Shown piece by piece: positions 1-10,097 of a stretch of 64,000 bases of DNA. Source of the stretch: Olleya sp. YS (GTDB lineage: Bacteria; Bacteroidota; Bacteroidia; Flavobacteriales; Flavobacteriaceae); the NCBI RefSeq assembly GCF_029760915.1, contig NZ_CP121685.1, positions 2,195,001 through 2,259,000 of the forward strand. The letters are read 5' to 3'. Positions within the stretch are counted from its first letter, which is position 1. The number at the start of each line of letters is the position of its first letter. The notes below the pieces were generated by a model. It was not told the DNA's origin. It made no database searches and was given only the letters and a program-made list of their open reading frames with translations. A program made the position numbers and the translations under genes.

Positions 1-220
1 ATCTACCACTTGTACCAGCTCCAATATAGAATAGTCTTCCACCATCTTTAAGTTTTAACACTATTTGATCTGTCAAGTTTTTTATTTGGGGAATTGCTTT
101 TTCTACAGCATCAGGAACAGTCTTATCTTCTTTATTTATATTTTGTAGCAGTTCCAAAACAGACATATTTTCTAGATGATTGTAGTTTGAATCAGATTCT
201 GTAGTTTTTATGAAATCCAT
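1..220 (-). CDS. murQ: N-acetylmuramic acid 6-phosphate etherase, N-terminal part (runs off window)
   Basis: Only the first 73 codons are present, read leftwards from an ATG at 220-218. The fragment contains the MurQ N-terminal signature: an LENMSVLELL segment, then EDKTVPDAVEKAIPQI, then the sugar-phosphate (SIS) entry loop RLFYIGAGTSGR near residue 62. MurQ cleaves the lactyl ether of MurNAc-6-phosphate to give GlcNAc-6-phosphate in peptidoglycan recycling. Identification rests on the family-typical N-terminus and the GAGTSGR loop; the rest of the gene lies before position 1. The reading frame is intact to the edge. A repeat-like palindrome (243-321) lies just upstream. Confidence 0.88.
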   Translation of the reverse strand, partial: MDFIKTTESDSNYNHLENMSVLELLQNINKEDKTVPDAVEKAIPQIKNLTDQIVLKLKDGGRLFYIGAGTSGR

Positions 221-242
221 AGTCTCTTTGTTAGTTCTGTTT

Positions 243-321
243 TGCGTTAGCGATTGAACGGTTTGTCTGAGCTCCTCGCAGAGAGCGGAGTAGTGAAAGC
301 GCGACCCTTGTGGTAACGTCC
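243..321. repeat. Intergenic imperfect palindrome between murQ and the DUF4249 gene
   Basis: A locally GC-rich block in an AT-rich gap. GCGTTA (244-249) pairs with TAACG (314-318) at the ends, and CTCC/GGAG with flanking GC pairs form an inner stem (272-290). It begins about 24 bp upstream of the murQ start and stops before the DUF4249 stop codon. The layout is that of a dispersed REP-like element. I recall similar blocks between genes of other flavobacteria, but no second copy occurs in this window, so repeat status is inferred. Confidence 0.45.
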
Positions 322-329
322 TAATTATT

Positions 330-1166
330 TTATTCTACAATATAAGTAAATTGATAAGCTTGTGAAACCCTAAAATACCCAAGTGGGAAATTGTCCGGAT
401 TTGTAATATTTACGCAATTACCTCTTACGGTTGCAGGTTGCGTCTCAAAAGGTCCACCTCCATCTTCTGCTGTTTGTTGTAAAAGTAGAAACATGAATTG
501 ATAGAACTGTTCTGAAACTCCATAATTATTTATAATTACTTGGTCACCTGCTTCTAGATCTTCTTCGGTGTAAAAAGCGAATATTTGGTTTCCGTCCGTA
601 AACTCGTCATCATAGACTTCTAATACTGGATATTCTGGAATATCGCTTATAAACTCATAAAAATAATAATTTTCAATATTTTCTGGATCTGTATAATAGG
701 CTTTAAGTTCTATATCCTCTCCAGAAAATCCACCTTCATTATTTTGTTCTATGTAGTCTATAGGTGTAACTGATTTTAGTATTTCTGTACCAATATAAGT
801 TTCTCCGTTGTAGTTTATGTTTAGTGTGTATTCTTGGTCTAATACAGGAATAAAGTTTGTTGTTTTATATATACCTGTGTTTGCATCTTCAATAAAATTA
901 AAAATATTTCCGTTAGTATCTTCTACAGTTACTATTGCGTTGTTTGCTGGTGGAACTTCTGAATCAAAAAATGGTGCTGATAAGGTTAATTTTATTTCTT
1001 GATTACTTCCATCTGTACCCTCAAACCAATTTAAAGATGCTTCAATGACTAGTTTTGGATCTGAAGTTGGTACTTTTAAATCGATGACATCTTCACAATT
1101 GAATACTATTAATATCAACAATACGTACAATGATCTATTTATTATGTTATGTCTTATGTCTTTCAT
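330..1166 (-). CDS. DUF4249 family surface lipoprotein
   Basis: 278 aa. The N-terminus has a hydrophobic stretch ending in a lipobox (LIVFNC, Cys24), so it is a predicted SPII lipoprotein. The rest is beta-rich and acidic (a VTVEDTNGNIFNF segment near residue 80, aromatic-rich C-terminus) as in DUF4249 proteins. These are almost always encoded directly after a TonB-dependent receptor; here the gene starts 4 bp after the receptor stop, so the two form an operon (receptor first, both on the minus strand). Known context suggests a surface accessory of the receptor, comparable in position to SusD. No substrate can be deduced. Confidence 0.85.
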   Translation of the reverse strand: MKDIRHNIINRSLYVLLILIVFNCEDVIDLKVPTSDPKLVIEASLNWFEGTDGSNQEIKLTLSAPFFDSEVPPANNAIVTVEDTNGNIFNFIEDANTGIYKTTNFIPVLDQEYTLNINYNGETYIGTEILKSVTPIDYIEQNNEGGFSGEDIELKAYYTDPENIENYYFYEFISDIPEYPVLEVYDDEFTDGNQIFAFYTEEDLEAGDQVIINNYGVSEQFYQFMFLLLQQTAEDGGGPFETQPATVRGNCVNITNPDNFPLGYFRVSQAYQFTYIVE

Positions 1167-1170
1167 TTTA

Positions 1171-3546
1171 TTAAAATTTAAAATTATAAGAAACCGATGG
1201 TATTATACCAAAAATAGCTAATCTTGTAGCCTCATTGACTCCTGTGTTTCTGTTTTCTCCGAAGCTAATTGAAGCTGCATTGCGACGATTATAAATATTA
1301 TATACACTAAATACCCAATAGCTTTGCCAACCATTAGTTTTTTCTGGATTAGGTGTATAATTAGCCGAAAAATCTAAGCGATGGTAACTAGGCAATCTAT
1401 CTGCATTACGGTTGCTATAGCTTGGTATACTTACACCATTATATACGTATTGACCATTAGGATAGGTTGTTGGCTGTCCAGTTTGGAATAAAAAATTGGC
1501 ATTAAATTTCCATTTTTTATTTAAGTCATAGCTTCCTGTAAATGATATATCATGGGTTTTATCAAATGCTGTATTATACCAATTACTATTGTTTATGCCT
1601 AACTCTGAAGGTGTACGTCCTGGTGTTTTCTGCTCGGATTTAGATAAGGTATATGCTAACCAACCTTTAAAGCGTCCTTCGTTTTTTCTTAACAATACTT
1701 CTAAACCGTAAGCTCTGGCTTCTCCATTTAGTATGATTTGCTCTATAGCATTATTCGCAATTAAATCTGCCCCATCTATGTAGTCTATTCTATTTTTAAT
1801 TTTTTTATAAAAGCTTTCAACTTCTAAAGAATATCTATCGTCATTAATAGTTCTAAAATAACCTATAGCAACCTGGTCTAATAGTTGTGGTTTAACATAT
1901 TTACCACTAGGTGTCCATATATCTAAAGGTGTTGGAGAGGATGTATTTGATAATAAATGCAAGTATTGTGTCATACGATTATAGCTTGCTTTTACAGATG
2001 ATTGTTCATTTAACTGATAAGCTAAAGATAATCTAGGTTCTAGATTTGCAAAACTCTTAATGACATCGCTTCTATCAAATGTTTCTACACCAATTGGCGT
2101 TGCTTTTTCATATATCTGAAAATCGTCATTAAATACTACAGGTTGGTTATTTTCATATATATTTAATTCGTCTTGACCTAAACGTAAAAAGGAGCTAAGT
2201 CTTAATCCATAACTAAGAGATAATTTTTCATTAATATCATGTTCTGCATCAATATAAATAGCATTTTCAAATGCATATTTATCTATCAATTTAAACGAAT
2301 TTATTCCTGAAGTTGGAGTAGAAGGTTCGATTTCACCTGGATTAAATTTGTAATAAATGCTATTTAGTCCGTATTGAAGTTTGAATCCATCTGACACATA
2401 GTGTTTAAAATCGTATTTAAAATTGAAGTTTTGAATGCCTGAATTCCAATCAAACTCTACAAAATTAAGTTTTAAACCATAGTAATAATCTGAGTAGATT
2501 AATGACATGTTTGAAAATAATTTATCTGAAAATAAATGGTTCCACCTAAAATTAACTACCGTATTACCATAAGTGTTGTCAAAGCTATCTGCAATTCTAA
2601 ACACATCACGACCAAAATAACCTGATAGGTAAATACTATTATCATCATTTAAATTATAACTAAGCTTAGTATTTAAATCATAAAAATACGCCACATTATC
2701 TATATCAAAAAGTGGTAAAAATAAATGTGCATAACTACTACGTCCACCAAATAAAAAAGATCCTTTATCCTTTTTTAATGGTCCTTCTGCTAACAAACGA
2801 CTAGAAACAATACCTATACCACCATTCATATGAAACTGTTTACTGTTTCCTTCTTTTTGATAAATGTCTAGTACAGATGACACACGTCCACCATAACGTG
2901 CTGGAATTCCGCCTTTATATAATTTTAAATCTTTGATAGCATCTGGATTGAAAACCGAAAAGAAACCAAATAAATGTGACGAATTAAATACAGTAGCTTC
3001 ATCTAATAAGATTAAATTTTGATCGGCTGCTCCACCACGAACATTAAACCCTGAAGATCCTTCACCTGCATTGGTAACACCTGGTAATAGGGTTATAGCT
3101 TTGATAACATCTGCTTCGCCTAAAACTACAGGAATGTTTTTAATGGTTGACGATTTTAAAGCATTAACACTCATTTGAGGTTTTTTAATGTTGAGTTTTT
3201 CAATATTTTCTGTGATAATAACTTCATCTAGATTCTCAAATGATTCTTCAAGACTAAAGTTTTTAGTGATATCACTATCTAGTGTAATTGTTTCTGTAAT
3301 TTCTGAAAACCCTAGGTAAGAAATAATGACTTTGTAAGTTCCTTTTGGTAATGTAATCGAGTAGAAACCATACTCGTTAGTAACTGCTCCTGTCGTTAAT
3401 TCTGGAATAATTACGTTTACACTAATTAATGATTCGTTACTACTAGCTTCTGTTATTTTACCGCTTAAAGTAAATTTTTCTTGCGCTATGATTGCTGAAG
3501 AGTTTAATAAAATTATGAAGAGTATAAAGCTTGAGACGTGTTTCAT
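1171..3546 (-). CDS. TonB-dependent receptor with carboxypeptidase-like regulatory domain
   Basis: 791 aa outer-membrane transporter. Order: signal peptide (about 1-21, ending IIAQ), a CarboxypepD_reg-like beta-sandwich (about 25-105; SGKITEASSNESLISVNVII, then GFYSITLPKGTYKVIISYLG), a plug domain (about 120-230; LPGVTNAGEGSSGFNVRGG is the usual plug signature), then a beta-barrel ending with an aromatic C-terminal strand (VSYNFKF). Operon with the DUF4249 lipoprotein downstream. TonB/ExbBD-energised uptake is known for the family; the ligand is unknown. The gene starts just after the icd terminator, so it needs its own promoter within the 3547-3572 gap or read-through from icd. Confidence 0.93.
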   Translation of the reverse strand: MKHVSSFILFIILLNSSAIIAQEKFTLSGKITEASSNESLISVNVIIPELTTGAVTNEYGFYSITLPKGTYKVIISYLGFSEITETITLDSDITKNFSLEESFENLDEVIITENIEKLNIKKPQMSVNALKSSTIKNIPVVLGEADVIKAITLLPGVTNAGEGSSGFNVRGGAADQNLILLDEATVFNSSHLFGFFSVFNPDAIKDLKLYKGGIPARYGGRVSSVLDIYQKEGNSKQFHMNGGIGIVSSRLLAEGPLKKDKGSFLFGGRSSYAHLFLPLFDIDNVAYFYDLNTKLSYNLNDDNSIYLSGYFGRDVFRIADSFDNTYGNTVVNFRWNHLFSDKLFSNMSLIYSDYYYGLKLNFVEFDWNSGIQNFNFKYDFKHYVSDGFKLQYGLNSIYYKFNPGEIEPSTPTSGINSFKLIDKYAFENAIYIDAEHDINEKLSLSYGLRLSSFLRLGQDELNIYENNQPVVFNDDFQIYEKATPIGVETFDRSDVIKSFANLEPRLSLAYQLNEQSSVKASYNRMTQYLHLLSNTSSPTPLDIWTPSGKYVKPQLLDQVAIGYFRTINDDRYSLEVESFYKKIKNRIDYIDGADLIANNAIEQIILNGEARAYGLEVLLRKNEGRFKGWLAYTLSKSEQKTPGRTPSELGINNSNWYNTAFDKTHDISFTGSYDLNKKWKFNANFLFQTGQPTTYPNGQYVYNGVSIPSYSNRNADRLPSYHRLDFSANYTPNPEKTNGWQSYWVFSVYNIYNRRNAASISFGENRNTGVNEATRLAIFGIIPSVSYNFKF

Positions 3547-3572
3547 TTTTTAATTTTGATAAGTAAAAGTAT

Positions 3573-3600
3573 AAAAAAAGCTCCCTATAAGGGAGCTTTT
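3573..3600 (-). terminator. Rho-independent terminator of icd
   Basis: Perfect 10-bp stem AAAAGCTCCC (3576-3585) / GGGAGCTTTT (3591-3600) with a 5-nt loop. On the minus strand it is followed by a T run. It lies 22 bp after the icd stop. Confidence 0.85.
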
Positions 3601-3622
3601 AACATATTCTTAATGAATGCTA

Positions 3623-5869
<2,247 letters not shown>

Positions 5870-6003
5870 TTATTTTAAAGCTTCGCGAAGATACAAAAAA
5901 TAGGAGGTTTTTTAAAGCGAAAACGATTACTTAACGACTCTATTTATTGGTTAATAATTTGATCTTTAATTTTTTGCGGAATTAGCAAAAAACACTTATA
6001 ATT

Positions 6004-6132
6004 TTAAGAAATATGAATATTATAGCAGTCCAACAACTCTTCAATTTGTGTTTTTGAGAATTTAGCTTCTTTAATCTTGTTGTGTTCTGGATGAATCGAG
6101 TAGTGGTAAGAGGTTGTAAAATCTACTTTGTC
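6004..6132 (-). pseudogene. Decayed 3' end of an unidentified gene
   Basis: On the minus strand a 42-codon frame runs from just after a TAA at 6135-6133 to a TAA at 6006-6004, with no start codon. Its composition is protein-like rather than random: it reads TTSYHYSIHPEHNKIKEAKF, then an amphipathic stretch SKTQIEELLDCYNIHIS. Upstream in that frame there are immediate stops. This is best read as the surviving C-terminus of a lost gene; I do not recognise the family. A chance frame is possible at this length. Confidence 0.35.
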
Positions 6133-6729
6133 TTAAAAAAGCAATAAAAAACAAAAGCCATAACATAATAGACTTAACTATTTATTGTCATGGCTTTCTT
6201 GAATTAACACTGTGCTGTCTTATTTAACTTTCGTTAAATCGATCCAAAACTAACGTTTTACATCTTTTCAGAGCAAGCTCACGTTAAATCAATAGTACAT
6301 TTGGGTGTGACTTTCAAAATGTATTGACCTGTCACTAAATGTACATAGTAATTGTTTTTCTTGATGTTTACATCTTTTAATTCTCGTTTTCACGGTAATT
6401 ACTGTCAATAAACATTGCTTCTTTTAAATAAATTTGCTTTCACGCCTTTATTTGACTTAAAACTTTCAATTTTACTAGTTAAATCCTGCAAGCATGATTC
6501 ACTTCTTAAAATCTCATGATTTTTAAATAAACACGACTACACATGTCATTTTCAAAACCTCAAAAAACAATACAATTAAATTTAAACAACTTTTTACATT
6601 GTAACCAATATTGCTATTGTTATTAATTGTTTTACTAAAATATATTTTATTTACAAGTCTGCAAAAAAATTAAGCTATTAGATATCAACTAGTTATAAAC
6701 CATAGTTATTAACAAAAGTTAATAACCAA

Positions 6730-6761
6730 AAAAAGCCTAACTTAAGTAAGTTAGGCTTTTT
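6730..6761 (-). terminator. Terminator of rplS
   Basis: 15-nt arms AAAAAGCCTAACTTA (6730-6744) and TAAGTTAGGCTTTTT (6747-6761) are perfect complements. A T run follows on the minus strand. It sits 22 bp after the rplS stop. Confidence 0.9.
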
Positions 6762-6783
6762 AATATGTGTAATGGTGAAGAAT

Positions 6784-7137
6784 TTATTTTCTTCTAGCTT
6801 CTTTAATTCTTGCTTTTTTACCAGTAAGACCTCTAAAGTAAAAGATTCTTGCTCTTCTAACTTTACCTCTTTTATTTACTTCAATTTTTTGTAATGCTGG
6901 TAAGTTAATTGGGAAGATACGCTCTACACCAATAGTTCCAGACATTTTTCTAATTGTAAAGGTTTCAGAAGATCCAGTACCTCTTCTTTGTAATACTACG
7001 CCTCTAAAAAACTGAGTACGTGTTTTAGCTCCTTCCTTAATTTCGTAATACACAGTAATTGTGTCTCCAGCTGAAAATTCTGGTAAGTCTTTTCTTGTTA
7101 CAAATTCGTCTTGTACAAATTTTATTAAAGATTCCAT
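6784..7137 (-). CDS. rplS: 50S ribosomal protein L19
   Basis: 117 aa, normal bL19 length. Contains the L19 core: FSAGDTITVYYEIKEGAKTR near residue 21, FRGVVLQRRGTGSSETFTIR near 44, and GVERIFPINLP near 69, with the basic C-terminus KVRRARIFYFRGLTGKKARI. Component of the large ribosomal subunit at the 30S-50S interface. Encoded after trmD on the same strand, the widely conserved trmD-rplS order. A probable promoter and a heptamer repeat lie in the 125-bp gap between them, so it may also be transcribed independently. Confidence 0.98.
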   Translation of the reverse strand: MESLIKFVQDEFVTRKDLPEFSAGDTITVYYEIKEGAKTRTQFFRGVVLQRRGTGSSETFTIRKMSGTIGVERIFPINLPALQKIEVNKRGKVRRARIFYFRGLTGKKARIKEARRK

Positions 7138-7210
7138 CTTTATTTAATTTTAAATGATTGATTCAGAGCAACATTCGCGTATCTCGCCAGAGGTTAATCC
7201 GAAATTGGAT

Positions 7211-7219
7211 GCAAATATA
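7211..7219 (-). promoter_or_regulatory. Probable -7 box of an rplS promoter
   Basis: On the minus strand the sequence reads TATATTTGC, an exact match to the Bacteroidota -7 consensus TAnnTTTG. It lies 74 bp upstream of the rplS start. The space where the -33 element should be is taken up by the heptamer repeat at 7219-7250. Confidence 0.55.
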
Positions 7220-7250
7220 AGTAAAAAGTAAAAAGTAAAAAGTAAAAAGT
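7219..7250. repeat. Tandem heptamer repeat, about 4.6 copies
   Basis: Unit AAGTAAA (minus strand TTTACTT) repeated perfectly four times plus a partial copy. It directly abuts the rplS -7 box on its upstream side, and the trmD stop codon is 12 bp beyond its other end. Short perfect tandem units like this are prone to slippage. Confidence 0.9.
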
Positions 7251-7262
7251 GCGATTTTTTAC

Positions 7263-7940
7263 TTAATCTTCCAATAAATCTGGTCGTCTATCTTTAGTAC
7301 GTTGGTAAGCTTGCTCTTCTCTCCATTTTTCTATATTGGCTGCATGACCAGTTAATAATACGTCTGGTACTTTGTGTCCTTTATAATCTCTGGGTTTGGT
7401 ATAAATTGGAGGTGCTAATAAATTATCCTGAAAACTGTCTGTTAGTGCAGAGGTCTCATTACCTAACACACCAGGAATTAATCTAATAACTGCATCACAA
7501 AGCACTGCTGCACCAAGTTCTCCGCCAGACAAGACGTAATCTCCTATAGAGATTTCTTTAGTAATAAATAAGTCGCGTACACGTTGATCCACACCTTTAT
7601 AATGCCCACAAAGGATAATAATATTTTCTTTTAAGGATACTTGATTGGCAATACTTTGGTTTAGCGTCTCTCCATCTGGAGTCATGTAAATCACTTCGTT
7701 GTAATGACGTTCTGCTTTTAATTTGGTAATGCATTTGTCAATAGGCTCTATCATCATGACCATACCTGCACCACCACCAAACTGTGTGTCGTCAATAGAT
7801 TTGTAGTTGTCAGTGGTATAGTCTCTTAAATTATGAAAATGAACCTCTACCAAACCAGCCTCAATAGCGCGTTTTAAAATAGAGGCTTCAAACGGACTTT
7901 TAAGTAATTCTGGTAAAACGGTTATAATATCAATGCGCAT
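7263..7940 (-). CDS. trmD: tRNA (guanine-N1-)-methyltransferase
   Basis: 225 aa SPOUT-class enzyme that makes m1G37 in tRNAs with G36, using S-adenosylmethionine; prevents +1 frameshifting. Family motifs: [12 protein letters not shown] (about 52-63), GHYKGVDQR (about 112-120) and the trefoil-knot SAM loop [20 protein letters not shown] (about 131-150), followed by the IPGVLGN segment. Cytoplasmic. Length and start ([17 protein letters not shown]) are standard. Upstream of rplS on the same strand. Confidence 0.98.
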   Translation of the reverse strand: MRIDIITVLPELLKSPFEASILKRAIEAGLVEVHFHNLRDYTTDNYKSIDDTQFGGGAGMVMMIEPIDKCITKLKAERHYNEVIYMTPDGETLNQSIANQVSLKENIIILCGHYKGVDQRVRDLFITKEISIGDYVLSGGELGAAVLCDAVIRLIPGVLGNETSALTDSFQDNLLAPPIYTKPRDYKGHKVPDVLLTGHAANIEKWREEQAYQRTKDRRPDLLED

Positions 7941-8007
7941 AGTGTTGCTTTATAATTGGCAAAGATAAATGAAATGTTTGGATGCGTATAGATTGAATTT
8001 TGGGATA

Positions 8008-8145
8008 TGTCGTTTAACGAGTTTGTGTATGATTAGTGGCGTGTTTAATCACCTAATTTAGCAAATAAAAACCTAATAGAAAATCCGCGAGGATTTTCGT
8101 AAGTAAGCTCGAACTAGCCATTAATTATAGAAGGTGTTAGGAAAC
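8008..8145. repeat. Left flank of the PIN-gene cassette: conserved intergenic element with GNRA hairpin
   Basis: About 138 bp. Starts with TCGTTTAACGA (8010-8020), which recurs inverted as TCGTTAAACGA at 9460-9470 on the other side of the PIN gene. Contains a perfect 8-bp stem GAAAATCC/GGATTTTC (8079-8098) closed by a GCGA (GNRA-type) loop, and ends with GTTAGGAAAC (8136-8145), the exact inverse of GTTTCCTAAC at 9413-9422. Its overall wording is familiar to me from intergenic regions of other flavobacteria (from memory, unsearched). The distal end reaches the PIN stop codon at 8149-8151. Confidence 0.7.
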
Positions 8146-8148
8146 GTT

Positions 8149-9399
8149 TTATATAATTATACTAAATTCATCATACTTTTTCACAAACTCTTTACAAAGT
8201 GCTAAAAGTTTTATTTGTTCAGTTCTAGTGTCTCTCTTATGTCTATGTTCTTGATATATTATTTCGTTATTAAGAGATATAATATCGGGTAACCATTCAG
8301 AAAACAAAAAGAAATAATCAAAATAATAATTCCATTTATCAGTTCCAAAATATTCGTCTCGATAAGATTCTTTGAAAATTGAAAATTGAAATTCAATATT
8401 TTCTTCGATAAAAATAACCTCATTCGGGTCATCATTATTCATTATTAAAAAATCAGAAATCACTTTATTTAATTCTTTTAGAGAGTTTAATGTTGAGTTT
8501 TGTTCACTTTTAAGAGCATTTCCAAAAATCTTATCAAAATCTGAAAATATTTCAATTTCCAAACCTTGTGTCTCAAGGAAGTCTGTAAAAGTCATTGAAA
8601 TGAAATGATTAGAGTCAGAACATCTATAAAACTCGTCAACTAATTCAAATTTTGTAGAAATAGATTTTTTATTTCCCTTTAGTAGCCAATCATTTTTTTC
8701 GTCATTTGAAATGAAAATTATATCAGATTTTTTTTCCTCACCTAATTCTAATATACTTTTCCAGATAACGAAGTCTCCAATAGCATTGTTCTCTTTAGAT
8801 TTATCTTTATTTCCTGGAGGTATATCATTGTTTAGTCTTTCCTCGTATTCTTTTATTAAATCTTCTTCGGATAGTTTTGTTGTAAATATAATATCTTCTG
8901 TGAAGGTATTTTTATACATAGAAGTTACAGGGTCTGACCAATTCCAATTTGTAATTCCAGACTTTATACTAGTTAAAGAGTCTTTATATTTTTTTATGTT
9001 ATCAATAATTAAATCTCTATTTTCTTTAAGTTCTTTGTAAGCGTCAAGTTCTCCTAAAATTGGATATTCAAATGGCTTGATACTCGGAATTGTCGAAAGC
9101 ATATTATCTATATTAGTATAAAGATTGCTTATTTTTGATGACCTATTCCTAGCAAATTCTCGAAGAACGTGTTCAGGTATGTATAATCTTTTTTCTTCAA
9201 TTAGTTTTTTATAAACTTTTCTAATTTCTTCAATATTTTCCTTTCCAGTATTAAAAGGGGCAAGAAGTGAATTTGTATCTAGAACGAAAATAGCGTCTTT
9301 AAATATTTCATCAATTTTCTTTTCCTTTCTATTTAATATTGATTTCGCATCAGGAAATATTTTTTTATATATAAAGTGATTCTTTTTTTCTTCTGACAT
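8149..9399 (-). CDS. PIN-like domain protein (DUF4935 type), cassette-borne
   Basis: 416 aa. The PIN-like nuclease core occupies about residues 35-245: strand plus first acidic residue in FVLDTNSLL (Asp41), second in HVLREFARNR (Glu81), third in AIGDFVIWKSIL (Asp209) and the last in IIFISNDEKNDW (Asp233). These are the acidic metal-binding positions of PIN-fold RNases. The C-terminal 170 residues are helical and unrecognised. No antitoxin-sized partner is adjacent. The gene is bounded by inverted repeats on both sides, and its AT-rich composition fits acquired DNA. DUF4935-type proteins often occur in accessory and defence islands, so a nuclease defence role is possible but inferred. Confidence 0.72.
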   Translation of the reverse strand: MSEEKKNHFIYKKIFPDAKSILNRKEKKIDEIFKDAIFVLDTNSLLAPFNTGKENIEEIRKVYKKLIEEKRLYIPEHVLREFARNRSSKISNLYTNIDNMLSTIPSIKPFEYPILGELDAYKELKENRDLIIDNIKKYKDSLTSIKSGITNWNWSDPVTSMYKNTFTEDIIFTTKLSEEDLIKEYEERLNNDIPPGNKDKSKENNAIGDFVIWKSILELGEEKKSDIIFISNDEKNDWLLKGNKKSISTKFELVDEFYRCSDSNHFISMTFTDFLETQGLEIEIFSDFDKIFGNALKSEQNSTLNSLKELNKVISDFLIMNNDDPNEVIFIEENIEFQFSIFKESYRDEYFGTDKWNYYFDYFFLFSEWLPDIISLNNEIIYQEHRHKRDTRTEQIKLLALCKEFVKKYDEFSIII

Positions 9400-9412
9400 A
9401 TTTTTTTCTAAT

Positions 9413-9500
9413 GTTTCCTAACTTATATGATATGAAAACGTTTTAATGTTTTATATCAGTCGTTAAACGAAGTTAGTTGATTTATTTAACAAAGTCAAGT
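9413..9500. repeat. Right boundary of the PIN-gene cassette: covarying hairpin plus tail
   Basis: Starts with GTTTCCTAAC (9413-9422, inverse of 8136-8145). Next is a hairpin whose arms are 9428-9437 and 9449-9458 around a loop containing CGTTTTAAT. An outer CTAACTT/AAGTTAG pairing encloses it, followed by TCGTTAAACGA (9460-9470) and a tail ending ACAAAGTCAA. The same architecture occurs at 18991-19084 beside another gene, with compensatory base changes in the stem and 26 of 31 matches in the tail. It also covers the region where the PIN gene promoter must lie. Confidence 0.75.
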
Positions 9501-9541
9501 ATCATTATATAAGAGATGAGTTTATTAGTTATTTTAAATGA

Positions 9542-10072
9542 CTATGTTTTATTTTCATTTAAAAACTTATACCTAATATAGCTTAATCTTCCAGTCAAAA
9601 ACTCAGTTTCTTGTCTTGTTAATGGATCTATCATAATGCTTATATTTCTTTGTTTAGAAAACTTTAGTACTAAGTAAGAAAAGCTACTTCCAGGTCCATC
9701 GTTTGAGCTACTGACTTCATCTTTAGTGTAAATTCTTTCTAAATATTCTGTTTTTCGTATTCTAGATAGTGGACACCAATTATAACCTACTTTAATTTGA
9801 TTTTTAGAGTATGTTATTATTGTATCAGAATGAAATATGATAATTAATAGTATTATAATGACTAAAAAAACACTGATTATAATTATACTTTTTGTTTCTG
9901 TTGCGCGATATAGTAAAAAACTAGGCACAAAAAGACAAAAACCAATAAGTAATAGTCTAAACAAAGTAGCTACATTCCAATGTAACCTATAGCCAGGTAT
10001 TGAAATTTTATAAGCATCACGCATATTGGTGATTTGTATATCAGAGCCTTTTAAGATATTGGGATTTTGCAT
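9542..10072 (-). CDS. Unknown two-helix membrane protein
   Basis: 176 aa. Two adjacent membrane segments (about 38-56 and 61-84: FRLLLIGFCLFVPSFLLY and a very Ile-rich helix) follow a 35-residue cytoplasmic lead. The C-terminal 90 residues are soluble and beta-like (DTIITYSKNQIKVGYNWCPL, then a conserved-looking SYLVLKFSKQRNISIMIDPL). The layout resembles bacterial PH-like membrane proteins, but I cannot assign a family. Follows the 335-aa membrane protein by 25 bp on the same strand, so it is probably co-transcribed. Confidence 0.65.
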   Translation of the reverse strand: MQNPNILKGSDIQITNMRDAYKISIPGYRLHWNVATLFRLLLIGFCLFVPSFLLYRATETKSIIIISVFLVIIILLIIIFHSDTIITYSKNQIKVGYNWCPLSRIRKTEYLERIYTKDEVSSSNDGPGSSFSYLVLKFSKQRNISIMIDPLTRQETEFLTGRLSYIRYKFLNENKT

Positions 10073-10097
10073 TACTTAGTAGTATTAAACTAATATA

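Noticed and set aside
5880-5910. icd promoter with TATTTTTTG on the minus strand
   Set aside because: One base too long for TAnnTTTG and no -33 partner; not secure enough to list.
8008-9500. Calling the PIN element a classical integron cassette
   Set aside because: Core sites fit the integron consensus only partly and no integrase gene is in the window; kept as a cassette-like element only.
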